Source of the DNA: CAMASH01 sp041746635
GTDB taxonomy: Bacteria > Verrucomicrobiota > Verrucomicrobiia > Chthoniobacterales > Terrimicrobiaceae
Reading direction: 5' to 3'
Assembly: GCA_041746635.1 (NCBI GenBank)
Contig: JBGTGQ010000017.1
Coordinates: 1 to 57,849 of the forward strand
DNA length: 57,849 nt
Below the pieces are notes generated by a model, which had not been told where the DNA came from, searched no databases, and saw only the letters and a program-made list of their open reading frames with translations. A program made the translations under genes and the position numbers. Numbering within the stretch: position 1 is the first letter of the stretch; every line of letters begins with the position of its first letter. Shown here piece by piece: positions 8,688 through 17,465 of this stretch.

Positions 8688-8887
8688 TTGGCAATGAGGG
8701 CGATCTTGGTTTTTTGGCCGTTGATCGAGACAAAGCCGACGATAGGCTCCCCCTCGGATAAAGCCATGCGTTCCAGGATTGCGCTTTCGTCTCGACGGGA
8801 AGCAGCCGGAAAAGTGACCATCATGGGCACCGTAACCGTTCCCCCACCCCGCGCCTGCTTGTTGGCGGGAGATTTAGCACCGGGCAT
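8684..8887 (-). CDS. Small unknown protein (67 aa)
   Basis: A 67-residue basic protein with a glycine/serine-rich N-terminus and a predicted beta-rich C-terminal part (EPIVGFVSINGQKTKIALI). Its stop overlaps the next gene by four bases and its start overlaps the end of the preceding gene by 14 bp. This tight packing is the main evidence that it is translated. Function unknown. Confidence 0.6.
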   Translation of the reverse strand: MPGAKSPANKQARGGGTVTVPMMVTFPAASRRDESAILERMALSEGEPIVGFVSINGQKTKIALIAK

Positions 8888-9071
8888 TGTTAAGCGATTT
8901 GAGTTGCCGTATGCGGGAGCTGTAGCGTTTTGCGTATCGACTGGCTATTTTGCCTTTTTCGCCACCGTAGTGGATTTGGGTGGCGACGGTTTTTTCCAGG
9001 AGATCAAGAATCTTGATTTCCTCTGAACTGGTTGCTTTTTTAGTTGGTGGGGTTTTCGCGTTAGTGGACAT
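8874..9071 (-). CDS. Small basic protein, first gene of leftward operon (65 aa)
   Basis: A lysine/arginine-rich 65-residue protein (MSTNAKTPPTKKATSS...). The ATG at 9071 is preferred over the in-frame ATG at 9125. A good promoter (TTGACA, 17 bp, TATCCA) ends only nine bases before 9071, and the longer start would lie upstream of it. The message would be nearly leaderless. No family is recognised. It heads the operon leading to the Xis-like gene. Confidence 0.55.
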   Translation of the reverse strand: MSTNAKTPPTKKATSSEEIKILDLLEKTVATQIHYGGEKGKIASRYAKRYSSRIRQLKSLNNARC

Positions 9072-9080
9072 ACGAACCAC

Positions 9081-9109
9081 TGGATATGATGTCTTTGATT
9101 TCCTGTCAA
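9081..9109 (-). promoter_or_regulatory. Leftward lysogeny-operon promoter
   Basis: On the minus strand, TTGACA (9109-9104) and TATCCA (9086-9081) are separated by exactly 17 bp. Transcription would start about three bases before the ATG at 9071. It lies in the divergent gap to the repressor gene at 9168. Confidence 0.6.
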
Positions 9110-9167
9110 TAGTTTTTGAATCCATTTCTTGTTGACCTGAAATCCATTACGGGTTTAGGGTTGTGGC

Positions 9168-9653
9168 ATGACAAAACTTGGAGTCTTCTTTGCGGAAATG
9201 CAGCTTGAGATGAAGTGCAATGCCAACCAGCTTGCCGAGCGCCTGAGCATCGATCCCACTATTATCTCCAAGGCAAAAAAGGGGCGGAGGCGGTTTTTCG
9301 AGCATTCCAGCCTGCTCAAGATGGTGGCCGGCGTGAGCGATGATCCGTATGTGAAAGCCCGTCTGGTCGCTGCGGTGCTGGAAGACATCAAGGAATCCGT
9401 GCCGGGGGTGGACACCAAACGGATCGAGATATTGCTCAAGCAAAACGGGCGAATCGCGGAATCTCCCACCCCCTACAAATCCGATTCCTTTGCCGCGCTC
9501 TCCAAGGCGGCGCGGGAATCCGCGCTTGACAGTCAGGCTCTCAATGCGCTCCAGACGCTGATCGGGGAAATGCAGACAAATCCAACCATCCGAACCATGG
9601 TCATTGCCTTGGCCAAGCTCTCCACGGAGGAAGCCGGGAAAGCCAAGCAATGA
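9168..9653 (+). CDS. HTH transcriptional regulator, likely phage repressor
   Basis: A 161-residue protein with an N-terminal helix-turn-helix (NQLAERLSIDPTIISKAKKG, about 20-39) and a helical C-terminal region ending in an alanine-rich helix that may oligomerise. No LexA-like S24 peptidase motif is present, so induction would not be by self-cleavage. It is transcribed divergently from the Xis-like operon, the classic place of a phage repressor. It is joined by ATGA overlap to the GYF-domain gene, whose product could modulate it (inference). Confidence 0.7.
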   Translation: MTKLGVFFAEMQLEMKCNANQLAERLSIDPTIISKAKKGRRRFFEHSSLLKMVAGVSDDPYVKARLVAAVLEDIKESVPGVDTKRIEILLKQNGRIAESPTPYKSDSFAALSKAARESALDSQALNALQTLIGEMQTNPTIRTMVIALAKLSTEEAGKAKQ

Positions 9654-10375
9654 ACCCGCTTCCTTCCTTGCAGACGGATACCAGCCTGCCGCCGGATGGC
9701 GTTTTCTATGTGGCCCGAAATGGCGTCGAGATCGGGCGGTTCAATGAGGCGATTTTGAAGGATTCCTTCGTGAAGGGCATCTTGTCTCCCGATGATGATG
9801 TGTTCTGCACCGGCATGGCGGGCTGGGTGAAGCTCGGGACGATTATTCAATCGGAAGCGCCAGAGACGGCTCGGAGATATTACTACCTGGACCATAGTAA
9901 AGTGAACCGGGGACCGCTTTCGATTGATCTCCTTTGTTCTCAGATCGAAGACGGACGCATTCCGCCAGATGCCTTGATCTGCATGGAAGGCGAAAATGAG
10001 TGGATGCCAGCAAATGAACTGCACGATTTCCGAGCCACTCTGGAAACAATTCGCGCGAAAAAGTATGATGAACTGTTTGAAAGCGAGGAGAAAAGAAAGC
10101 TGCGTAAATCTCCAAATTCGAATCTCGCGGGGTTGATCGAATTTGTTCTGGGACTGTTTCTACTTGTCTGGTTTTTTGGGTTTGGACCTGCGAAGTGTTC
10201 GTCCAGTGAATCATATCCCTCCTATGAACAGTCTCGCGATACTAAGTATTACCAGAAAGAAATAAAGGATGGTCTCGATGTGTTGCATCCGGGTCGAAAT
10301 TTAAGCGCAGAAGAGGAGCGTCGCCTGCATATCATTGCGGAGGAAACCGCACGGCAATACCCAAGAAGCCAATGA
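9650..10375 (+). CDS. Membrane protein with two GYF_2 domains
   Basis: A 241-residue protein with two GYF_2-type modules. The first spans about residues 14-65 (VFYVARNGVEIGRF, MAGWVKLGTI). The second spans about 77-125 (YYYLDHSKVNRGPLS, ENEWMPANEL). One transmembrane helix follows near 160-178 (FVLGLFLLVWFFGFG), then a charged tail. GYF domains usually bind proline-rich peptides. The gene sits between repressor and Cro-like genes and overlaps both by four bases, so it belongs to the lysogeny switch. A membrane-anchored sensor or anti-repressor is possible but unproven. Confidence 0.7.
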   Translation: MNPLPSLQTDTSLPPDGVFYVARNGVEIGRFNEAILKDSFVKGILSPDDDVFCTGMAGWVKLGTIIQSEAPETARRYYYLDHSKVNRGPLSIDLLCSQIEDGRIPPDALICMEGENEWMPANELHDFRATLETIRAKKYDELFESEEKRKLRKSPNSNLAGLIEFVLGLFLLVWFFGFGPAKCSSSESYPSYEQSRDTKYYQKEIKDGLDVLHPGRNLSAEEERRLHIIAEETARQYPRSQ

Positions 10376-10623
10376 GCCAATTCGCCGCCTTTCTCAAAGA
10401 AGAACTCGATCGCCAGGGCCTGACCCAAAAGCAGATGGCGGAGAAGATGGGCATGCAGCAACCAACTTTGAATGCGATGCTCAAAGGGAAACGGCTTAAT
10501 GTAAGCACGCTAGTCTTTTGTCGAATGGCCCAAGCAGTTGATGGTTGGCCACGAAGAATTGCAATGTTTAGGGCTGCCTATCGGGACGTAGAACAAAGCG
10601 GGATTATTCAAAGAATAAAATAA
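10372..10623 (+). CDS. Cro/C1-type HTH regulator
   Basis: An 83-residue DNA-binding protein with a clear XRE-type helix-turn-helix (LTQKQMAEKMGMQQPTLNAM, about 17-36). The rest is a short helical tail. It overlaps the GYF gene by ATGA. Just past its stop are two palindromes of the form ATAGC-N6-GCTWT around the next promoter, a natural target for this protein. It probably acts as Cro or a co-repressor of the following operon. Confidence 0.8.
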   Translation: MSQFAAFLKEELDRQGLTQKQMAEKMGMQQPTLNAMLKGKRLNVSTLVFCRMAQAVDGWPRRIAMFRAAYRDVEQSGIIQRIK

Positions 10624-10624
10624 T

Positions 10625-10674
10625 ATAGCCGTCTGGCTTTATTTTTTGTTGACGATTTATAGCTGTGCGGCTAT
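10625..10674. promoter_or_regulatory. Twin operator palindromes ATAGC-N6-GCTWT
   Basis: Two copies of an inverted repeat, ATAGC-N6-GCTTT (10625-10640) and ATAGC-N6-GCTAT (10659-10674), are spaced 34 bp apart. The second overlaps the -10 box of the promoter at 10649-10677. The first lies just upstream of the -35. They look like paired operators for a phage HTH repressor. Confidence 0.6.
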
Positions 10675-10677
10675 TTA
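10649..10677 (+). promoter_or_regulatory. Rightward early promoter
   Basis: TTGACG (10649-10654), a 17-bp spacer and TATTTA (10672-10677). The next ATG is at 10686, only nine bases after the -10 box, so the message would start almost at the start codon. It overlaps the second operator palindrome. Confidence 0.6.
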
Positions 10678-10685
10678 GTTCGCCG

Positions 10686-10964
10686 ATGACAACAAACCTT
10701 GCGACAACATTGGATGCCGTGTTTTTCAAAACCGGCATTGTTTGGGAAACAGAAACCGAGAGGGGGCACCGGCTGCGCTTCGGAAGCAAAACCGGAGATT
10801 GGGCGGTTCCGCCCAAGCCGGCCACGATCACCATTCGGGGCAAGACCTACGCGGCCCATGCGCGCGAGTGCCCGGACGATCCTCTCGGCAATAAACTGAT
10901 CGAGATGCGGGAAGTCGAGACAGCGACCACCCGCTACGACATCTATCCGGAGGAACTGGAATGA
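10686..10964 (+). CDS. Small phage protein (92 aa)
   Basis: A 92-residue protein of unknown family, beta-rich by appearance (ATITIRGKTYAAHARE), acidic at the C-terminus. The ATG at 10686 is chosen because the GTG at 10665 would lie inside the promoter. It overlaps the next open frame by ATGA. It is the first gene expressed from the operator-controlled promoter, so it is an early gene or part of the switch. Confidence 0.6.
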   Translation: MTTNLATTLDAVFFKTGIVWETETERGHRLRFGSKTGDWAVPPKPATITIRGKTYAAHARECPDDPLGNKLIEMREVETATTRYDIYPEELE

Positions 10965-11191
10965 GCGCCGCGGCCCTCCTTCACTCGCGCCGTTGCCTTC
11001 GCGCTCATTGGCGGTTGGCCTCCCGACGCTGGAAAACCGCCCTTGATGCCGATCTCCGGCGGTTGGCGGCAAAGCGACGCCTTCCCCACCCCGTCCGCAT
11101 TCGGATCGCCAGCGGGGCGGCATTGCTGGCCGGACAGGGCGTTGCTTCTGGCCGGACAGGAAGAAAACTCGTGTCCCAGCCCATTGTCTAA
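10961..11191 (+). CDS. Possible small basic protein (76 aa)
   Basis: An arginine-rich 76-residue open frame beginning with an ATGA overlap to the gene before it. Its last codons lie in a copy of the GTCCCA..CCCATTGTCTAA leader motif, which supplies the stop. Composition is odd (many Arg, Ala) and no family is recognised. It may be real because of the coupling, or only a leader region. Confidence 0.35.
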   Translation: MSAAALLHSRRCLRAHWRLASRRWKTALDADLRRLAAKRRLPHPVRIRIASGAALLAGQGVASGRTGRKLVSQPIV

Positions 11192-11202
11192 AGAACGACC
11201 CT

Positions 11203-11219
11203 CCTCCCCTTTGGGGAGG
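11203..11219. repeat. GC-rich hairpin upstream of Bro gene
   Basis: CCTCCCC (11203-11209) pairs with GGGGAGG (11213-11219) across a TTT loop, 41 bp before the antirepressor ATG. It could be a small terminator or a repetitive hairpin. No T-run follows. Confidence 0.35.
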
Positions 11220-11259
11220 GGGAACGCCAAAAACCAAAACTCATCAAAAATACAAAACC

Positions 11260-12162
11260 ATGAATAAACAAACCCTCACACCTTTCCTCTCCTTCGACTA
11301 CAAGGGAAAAAGTCAAATTCGGATCATCATGCGACAAGGCGAGCCCTGGTTCGTCGCTGCCGATGTGTGCCGAGTATTGGAAATCCCAAATCCAACGGTT
11401 GCCATTGCCTCTCTTGATGAGGATGAAAAGGATCAAGTTGATAATTTGACCCTATGTAGTACAGAGGGTCATTCCAGAAGTCGCGGAGGCGCACAGGTTT
11501 ACAACATCATTTCAGAATCGGGCATCTATGCCCTCGCGTTCAAAAGCCGGAAACCCCAAGCCAAGGCGTTTCGGAAATGGACGACCTCCGAAGTGATTCC
11601 CTCAATTCGCAAGACCGGCGGGTATGGCCCCGGTCTCGATCCGGCCACGCTGCCCGCCATAATGGGCGAAGCCATGCGCATCGCTCTGCAACCGCTGATG
11701 GAGCAGGCGGAGGAAACCCGATGTGATGTCGCTGAATTGCGACAGCGAGCCTCCTGCATGGACATGTCCCTGATGCGAGTCTCCGGGCGTGTGAGGGATC
11801 TGGAGATACAAAAAGTTCAAACCCTGCCACTCATCACGACGCGGCAGGTGGAGTTCTGGGAAGGGGTAAAGACCGAATTGCAGGCCGGCAGGCTGGGTGT
11901 GCGGCGGTATTGGGGCTTGGTGACAGCCGATAATCGGCTGGAAATGAGAACCGGCCGCATGTTTCGCGGGGCGGAGGAACTTGTGATGCTGTATCCCCTC
12001 TCCCGCTGGTCGCCACTTTTGCGCCGGACAGGCCTGCGGGAAGGCGGGCGCGTGATGCCGCGTCAGGACCAAAGCCACAAAATTTATCTGAAGGAGCGAC
12101 GCATTTGCGGTTGTCTGTGTTTCCGACGTAACGCAGTGCCAGGCGATGTGAATATTTTCTAG
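11260..12162 (+). CDS. Bro-N domain antirepressor-like protein
   Basis: A 300-residue protein. Residues about 10-115 match the Bro-N fold of phage antirepressors (GEPWFVAADVCRVLEI, SESGIYALAFKSRKPQAKAF, VIPSIRKTGGYG). The centre is helical. The C-terminal 80 residues contain DQSHKIYLKERRICGCLCF, which closely resembles the end of the primase partner at 35559-36116. The protein probably relieves repression or modulates DNA-binding proteins in the lytic switch. Its TAG overlaps the stop of the tape measure gene from the other strand. Confidence 0.85.
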   Translation: MNKQTLTPFLSFDYKGKSQIRIIMRQGEPWFVAADVCRVLEIPNPTVAIASLDEDEKDQVDNLTLCSTEGHSRSRGGAQVYNIISESGIYALAFKSRKPQAKAFRKWTTSEVIPSIRKTGGYGPGLDPATLPAIMGEAMRIALQPLMEQAEETRCDVAELRQRASCMDMSLMRVSGRVRDLEIQKVQTLPLITTRQVEFWEGVKTELQAGRLGVRRYWGLVTADNRLEMRTGRMFRGAEELVMLYPLSRWSPLLRRTGLREGGRVMPRQDQSHKIYLKERRICGCLCFRRNAVPGDVNIF

Positions 12163-15100
12163 GTGGTGGAAGCCTGGGCCTTCGCGGCCGAATCTCCCGC
12201 GCCGATACTGTTGATGCGGCGGGTGTTTTCATCCGTTGCAGTCTTGAGGGCAAGGAACTGTTGGTAGGTCGCCTGGGCCATCTGGTTAATGGCAACAACA
12301 GCGGCCGATCCTCCTTGCTGGATCAAGGCAACGGCGTCCTTGCTGTCCACTCCGCCGGTCCCCCCGGAGGCTTGTTTGTTGGAGGAAAGGATCTGATTTG
12401 CCACATCCAGCATGGCCTGATTGGTGATTTCCAGCCCGTCCTTGAATCCTTTCAGTGCGTCCGTGGCAAGGCCCTGCTCGCGACGGAGTTCCTGCAATTC
12501 CGTTCCGTATTCCTTGGGGAGGAGATCGGGATTGGTTTGGGAGATCCCCTGTTTGGTCTCCTGGCTGAAAAGCATGAAGTCTTCGGCGTTGAAGGATTTG
12601 TCTCCCTGGAGTTTTTTAGCCATGGCGGCGCGAAGTTGCCCTTCGCGATCGGTCATCAGAAGGTTACGGCTGGCTTCCTTGCCCTGCTTGATCTTTTCGG
12701 CGGTGATGGCGGCCTGCAAGGTGAGATTACGCGAAACAAGATCGTTATGCTGCTGCTGGAGGCGCACGGCGATTTGCTGCATGGTTTCCCGTGCTTCCAA
12801 CTGGGCCATTTCATCGCCCGTGCGGGAGGCGGAAGAGAAATCGTTCCAAGCCGCCTGCATGTTCATCGGCTTGCCCGTGGCATCGTCCCGTTGCGGCATT
12901 TTGGAAGTCAATACACGTCGCTCGCGGAGGATCCTTTCCGTCTCGTTGCCGTATTGCAGGGGCAGGGTGGCCATCTGGCCGTATTTCCGACCCTTCTCGA
13001 TGGCTTCCACCCGGCGGGCATATTGTTCCTCGATGGCGAGGGCCTGCCTGCGGGTTTCGAGTTGCTCTTTTTGCTTGGCGATCTGTTCGTTGAGGGCCTG
13101 GGTTTCGTTTTGGATCCGGGTGACGTTGGATTCCGCGGCGGAGAGGGCGGTTTGCGTTTCCTCGCGCGAGCCAAGGATGTGGGGATTCCCCTGTTCCAAT
13201 GCATCGCGCTTCTCTTTGAGTTTTTCCAAGGTTGAGATGGCTTTGGCAAGGCTGGCCTCATATTTTGCGATCTCCTCCCGGTAGTCTGGAGCATTGTCCA
13301 GGGTGGTGGTGCGATTGAACTTATCCATCCCCGCGAGGCGTTCTTGCATCTGCCCGGTTTCCGTGCCCTGAAGCCCTTTGATCAATCCCTTGGCGTCTTC
13401 GATGTTTCGCAGAACTTTTTGATACTCCGTGAAGGCGTCGTATCTCATCTGGGCATCTTTTACGGCGGCCTCGGCGGCGGCGCGGGACGCCTGGGAGTTC
13501 TTTTTGAAAGCTGCCGCTTCGGCATCCAGTCCGTTAATCTGCTCCTGGATGGCGGCGGCGTTGAGTTTCACGCGGTCCACCGGGCCGAGTTCGCTGAGGG
13601 CGTTCCATGCGTTTTGAATGCCTTGCATGATGGCATCAAGGCGGGCTTGGATCTTGTCCGCCGCTTTTTGCTGGCGGAGTTCCTCAGCCCGATTGGCCTC
13701 AGAATATTCGTCCTCGTTGAGATCCAGACTGGATCGCACCGCCTTGTTGGCGGCCCCGGCGTAGTCCTGCTGAGCTTTCTGAAGGTTTTTTTGGGCGTCA
13801 GGGTGACGGGATGTGCCACGAGCGGCGAGTTCCTCGCTTTCGGCGGCGGCTTTGGCCTTGCGGGCATCTTCGAGGTAGTGGCGATTTGCGGAGGCTTCTG
13901 CTTCGGAGATTTTCACCCCCTCTTTTTTCAAGCCATTGAGGATTTCCGTGGCTCGAACAATGAGACCCATTGTGCCGAGAGCCTGCTGGCTGGACCGCAA
14001 TTCCCGCTCGATCGAGGCTCGTTTCTTTTCATCGCCACCGCCGCCCATCTCCGACAATGCCTTGATGTATTGGTCTGTTTCCTCTGGCTTCACCCCGCCC
14101 TGTTTGAGACGGGTGATGATGGTGGAGACCAGCCGCTGGGAAAGCCTGCTGGCCTCGGAGAGGGATTTCAATCGTTCGAGTTCGTCGTTGTAACCCGCCA
14201 GCTTCTGCTGGGCTTTTTCCCACGCGCTGGCATTCGCGTCCATGACACGATTGAAGGCATACATGGCCAATTCAATGGCGCCGAAAATCAAAAGGAGTGG
14301 AAGAAATGCGCGAAGGGCGCCGCCCACAAATGCCACCGCCGTTCCCAAGCCATAACTGGCCTGCGCTGCGAAACGTGCTGCCGCGCCAAATCCGCGCATC
14401 CTGGTTCCAGCCAGGACCAATTCCGCATTCATGATCGCGAATTTATTTTTCAGACCAACCATGGCACCCTGGAAGGCCCTGGCGGTGTTACTGGCAAAGG
14501 TCATTTGTTGGCTGGCGACACCTAGCCGGTAAGCGGTGACTCCAAGCCGGGCCGCGAAAAGAGCGGAAATACCAATAGCGATGGCTGTCACATTGTTGTA
14601 GGTGCCCATAAGAGTGAGCACATTGCGGAGGAACATGACCAACTCGCGGAGGGTGCTGACGATGGCGGCATTGCCGCCCGACTGCGACAGATTGTAAACG
14701 AGGCGTTCGTAGGCGGTGGCGAGGGACTGTACCTGCACGATTAAACTTTCTTTGATGCGGGCATTTTCCTGTTCGGCGCTATCGAGATTGGTGAGGGACC
14801 GGATGGCGTTGACCTGGCTGTCCACGTAACCGTCGATGAGAGCGGTGAGACGGCTGGCCTGCATCTTGCCAGCGGTCAATTGGATGAGGTGGCTTTGTTC
14901 GGCGGCGGTGAGTTCGTTGTAGCGGAGATATAGCTCGCGCATAATATCGCTCATGTTTTTCAGCTCGCCGGTCTTGTCGGTGACGCTGAATTGGAATTGA
15001 TCGGCAAGGCCGCGCTGAAGTTTCGGATTGGAGAGTGCGACGACGATGGCCTTGATGGCATTACCCGCCTCGGAACCGCTGCGGCCGGTGCGGGCGGTGA

Positions 15101-17459
15101 TGGCGGCGATCATGCCCATGGTTTCCTCCAGGCCCAACCCGGCTTGGCGGGCGATGGCACCGACACGACCCAAGCCGTTGAGCATGTCCTTGTTCGTGAC
15201 ATTGTAGGTGTTGGAGATGGCGTTGAGTTTGTTGATCACGCCAACCAGGTCCTTGGCCTGGAGATTGAAGGTCGCCATCACGGCGGCGAGCTGGTCCGCC
15301 GCGGCGTTCACCGGCATTTCTGCGACGTTGGCGGCCATGAGGGAGGCGCGAACCGCTTCCAAGGTCTGCGCTTTGGAGAGACCCAGACGGGCAAAACGGG
15401 TGGCGGCTTCCAAGGCTTCATAACCACTCTGGCCATAGGCTACACCAAGGCGGAGAACTTCATCCCGCAGCTCCGCTGCCTCCGCCGCACTACCCCGGAA
15501 GACCACGGAGAGCGTGGCAAACCGGCGATCGTAGCGCACAGCCGCATCCATACCCGCGCGCAGGATGGCCATGCTGCCATAGAGTGCTCCCACGCTGGCG
15601 GCCCAAACCCCCACAGTAAGCGTGTTTTGCAGGAAATTCTTGGTGAGGTAGCCTGTGGCCTCTCCGGTCTGTTTGAAGACCTTCGTGCCTTCCATCGATG
15701 TCGTGTTGAGCAACCGCCCTTTGGCATCGCGGTCGATCATGAGACGGACGTTTTCCTTGAGGCCGCTGTTTTCCTTGTCGTAAGAGATCACCTCGCGCGT
15801 GCCCGTGGACGTGCGCGAGGTCTGGCGGCCAGCTTCCTTGAAGCCCCGGGCCTTCATGTCGTCGAGGGTATCGGCGGCGAGGGCCTGGCTGGCGTCGCGT
15901 TGCAGGCGGCGGGCAAAGGCGACTTTCTCCTTTTCCGCGTTTTTGTAATATTGCGCTTCCTGCTGTGCGAGCTTGCGGGCCTCGGTCAACTGACCTTCGT
16001 TGCGCAAGAGGCTGGCGCGGCGGCGCACATCGGCCTGATCATCTGGATTGCGGACCCGGCGGGCCACCTTCTCCAATTCCATGGCGGTGGTTTCGTATTC
16101 CCTCCGCAATGCCCTGCCGCCAGCTCCTGACTGGCTGCGGCTCTTGATGCGGGCCATGGCCTCGTCCTCGATCCTCTGCACCTCTCGCCAGCGATCGTTT
16201 TCGATGCGCTTGTGGAATTCTGCGGCGGATTGCCGGTCCTTCTTCTCGGTGGCCAGGGCGTTCTTGATGCGGCCGGTGTTTTCCACGGCCGCCGCCTGGG
16301 TGCGGGCAGCCTCGGCCTGCCGGGCAACCAGACGGCCGGAAGCTTCTTCGATGCCTCCGTATTCGCGGGAAAGCGCGTCCAAGGCCTTCGCTTGGTTTTG
16401 GTAAATGGCGGATACCTCCTGCGAACTCGCGCCCTCGCTTTTCTTGCGGCGAAGGAGCATGGCGAACTCATCGTTTACCGCCTTGGTTTTGGACCGCAGT
16501 TCCGCCATGCGATCCGTCGTGACGGTGAGCGATTCGCCTTCGGGACCGGGCCGCTTCTGTTGGGTGATGCCGGGTGCCTGAGCAAAGGTGCTGCTCATCC
16601 ATTTTCCGTCTTTGTAAACATTCTTCACCATGGCCCCACCGGCGGCAGCTTCGCGGGAAGATCCGGAGAGTTTCTTTTCGCTCGTGCTGAGTTTATCGGT
16701 GGCAGCGGAGGCGGTGTGGAGGGTTTTGATTTTGGAGAGCAGGGCCTGGTCCTGAGCGGAGATGGCGGCTTGGGAACCGCCTGCCGCTTTGGTCAGCGTG
16801 TTCTCGCTGGCGGAGAGGTCTTCGGTGGCAGGATCGAGGGCCTTGATTTCGTCGAGCAAGGCCGAATAACCGGATTTCCCCTTGGCCGCGCCTTTGCGTT
16901 CGGAGGGATCTTGGAAGAGTTTCTTCGCGGCCTTCGATTCCAGGGCCTTGGTTTCCATCTCGAACATCTGTTCCATTTCCAGCCCGATCATGCGGCGGGC
17001 ATCGCTGATGGCCTCCTGCATGTCGGAATGGGCGAGGATGTCGCTGCGGGAGCCTTTGATTTTCGAGGCGGAGGAGAGCTTGCTTTCCAGTCCGGTGAGG
17101 AATTCCACCTTGCCCTGCTGGGTGGTGAAGCCGGCGTTGATCCTGGCTATGGCGGTGGCGAACTCGTTGCCGGTTCTGGAGAGTCGGGAAAGGTGGCTGG
17201 TGAGGCTGGAGAGGTAAACGCTGTTCTTCTGCGAAGCGGCGGGCATCTCAACCGCCTTGGCGACGGTGGCACGCACATCGGCCATGTTTTTCTTGATGGC
17301 CTGGATGCCGGCCGGGTCCGCCTCGAAGCGCATCCGGTAGGTGTTTTTCGTGAGGGCGTCGAACTCCTTCAGTTTCGCGATATAGGCATCCAGCGTTTTG
17401 AGCCCGGAGGGGTCAATGTGCGGGCCTTGGATTTTTAACTCGATCACCTCGTCACTCAT
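12159..17459 (-). CDS. Phage tail tape measure protein
   Basis: At 1766 residues it is the largest gene in the window. The centre matches the TP901-type tape measure core: repeated helices around RRFATLSVVFRGSAAEAAEL, MANVAEMPVNAAAD, NATSNTYNVT-like and MGMIAAITARTGRSGSEAGN segments, followed by hydrophobic stretches. Both flanks are long coiled-coil, alanine/glutamate-rich regions. It sets tail length and is ejected through the tail during DNA delivery. The start at 17459 follows the sequence GGAGGT at good Shine-Dalgarno distance and comes seven bases after the frameshifted chaperone stop. This gene order is standard for long-tailed phages. Confidence 0.93.
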   Translation of the reverse strand: MSDEVIELKIQGPHIDPSGLKTLDAYIAKLKEFDALTKNTYRMRFEADPAGIQAIKKNMADVRATVAKAVEMPAASQKNSVYLSSLTSHLSRLSRTGNEFATAIARINAGFTTQQGKVEFLTGLESKLSSASKIKGSRSDILAHSDMQEAISDARRMIGLEMEQMFEMETKALESKAAKKLFQDPSERKGAAKGKSGYSALLDEIKALDPATEDLSASENTLTKAAGGSQAAISAQDQALLSKIKTLHTASAATDKLSTSEKKLSGSSREAAAGGAMVKNVYKDGKWMSSTFAQAPGITQQKRPGPEGESLTVTTDRMAELRSKTKAVNDEFAMLLRRKKSEGASSQEVSAIYQNQAKALDALSREYGGIEEASGRLVARQAEAARTQAAAVENTGRIKNALATEKKDRQSAAEFHKRIENDRWREVQRIEDEAMARIKSRSQSGAGGRALRREYETTAMELEKVARRVRNPDDQADVRRRASLLRNEGQLTEARKLAQQEAQYYKNAEKEKVAFARRLQRDASQALAADTLDDMKARGFKEAGRQTSRTSTGTREVISYDKENSGLKENVRLMIDRDAKGRLLNTTSMEGTKVFKQTGEATGYLTKNFLQNTLTVGVWAASVGALYGSMAILRAGMDAAVRYDRRFATLSVVFRGSAAEAAELRDEVLRLGVAYGQSGYEALEAATRFARLGLSKAQTLEAVRASLMAANVAEMPVNAAADQLAAVMATFNLQAKDLVGVINKLNAISNTYNVTNKDMLNGLGRVGAIARQAGLGLEETMGMIAAITARTGRSGSEAGNAIKAIVVALSNPKLQRGLADQFQFSVTDKTGELKNMSDIMRELYLRYNELTAAEQSHLIQLTAGKMQASRLTALIDGYVDSQVNAIRSLTNLDSAEQENARIKESLIVQVQSLATAYERLVYNLSQSGGNAAIVSTLRELVMFLRNVLTLMGTYNNVTAIAIGISALFAARLGVTAYRLGVASQQMTFASNTARAFQGAMVGLKNKFAIMNAELVLAGTRMRGFGAAARFAAQASYGLGTAVAFVGGALRAFLPLLLIFGAIELAMYAFNRVMDANASAWEKAQQKLAGYNDELERLKSLSEASRLSQRLVSTIITRLKQGGVKPEETDQYIKALSEMGGGGDEKKRASIERELRSSQQALGTMGLIVRATEILNGLKKEGVKISEAEASANRHYLEDARKAKAAAESEELAARGTSRHPDAQKNLQKAQQDYAGAANKAVRSSLDLNEDEYSEANRAEELRQQKAADKIQARLDAIMQGIQNAWNALSELGPVDRVKLNAAAIQEQINGLDAEAAAFKKNSQASRAAAEAAVKDAQMRYDAFTEYQKVLRNIEDAKGLIKGLQGTETGQMQERLAGMDKFNRTTTLDNAPDYREEIAKYEASLAKAISTLEKLKEKRDALEQGNPHILGSREETQTALSAAESNVTRIQNETQALNEQIAKQKEQLETRRQALAIEEQYARRVEAIEKGRKYGQMATLPLQYGNETERILRERRVLTSKMPQRDDATGKPMNMQAAWNDFSSASRTGDEMAQLEARETMQQIAVRLQQQHNDLVSRNLTLQAAITAEKIKQGKEASRNLLMTDREGQLRAAMAKKLQGDKSFNAEDFMLFSQETKQGISQTNPDLLPKEYGTELQELRREQGLATDALKGFKDGLEITNQAMLDVANQILSSNKQASGGTGGVDSKDAVALIQQGGSAAVVAINQMAQATYQQFLALKTATDENTRRINSIGAGDSAAKAQASTT

Positions 17460-17465
17460 GGTTCA

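Noticed and set aside
8874..10964. Toxin-antitoxin pair in the lysogeny region
   Set aside because: The small genes near the HTH proteins show no known toxin motif, and a repressor/Cro arrangement explains the HTH genes.
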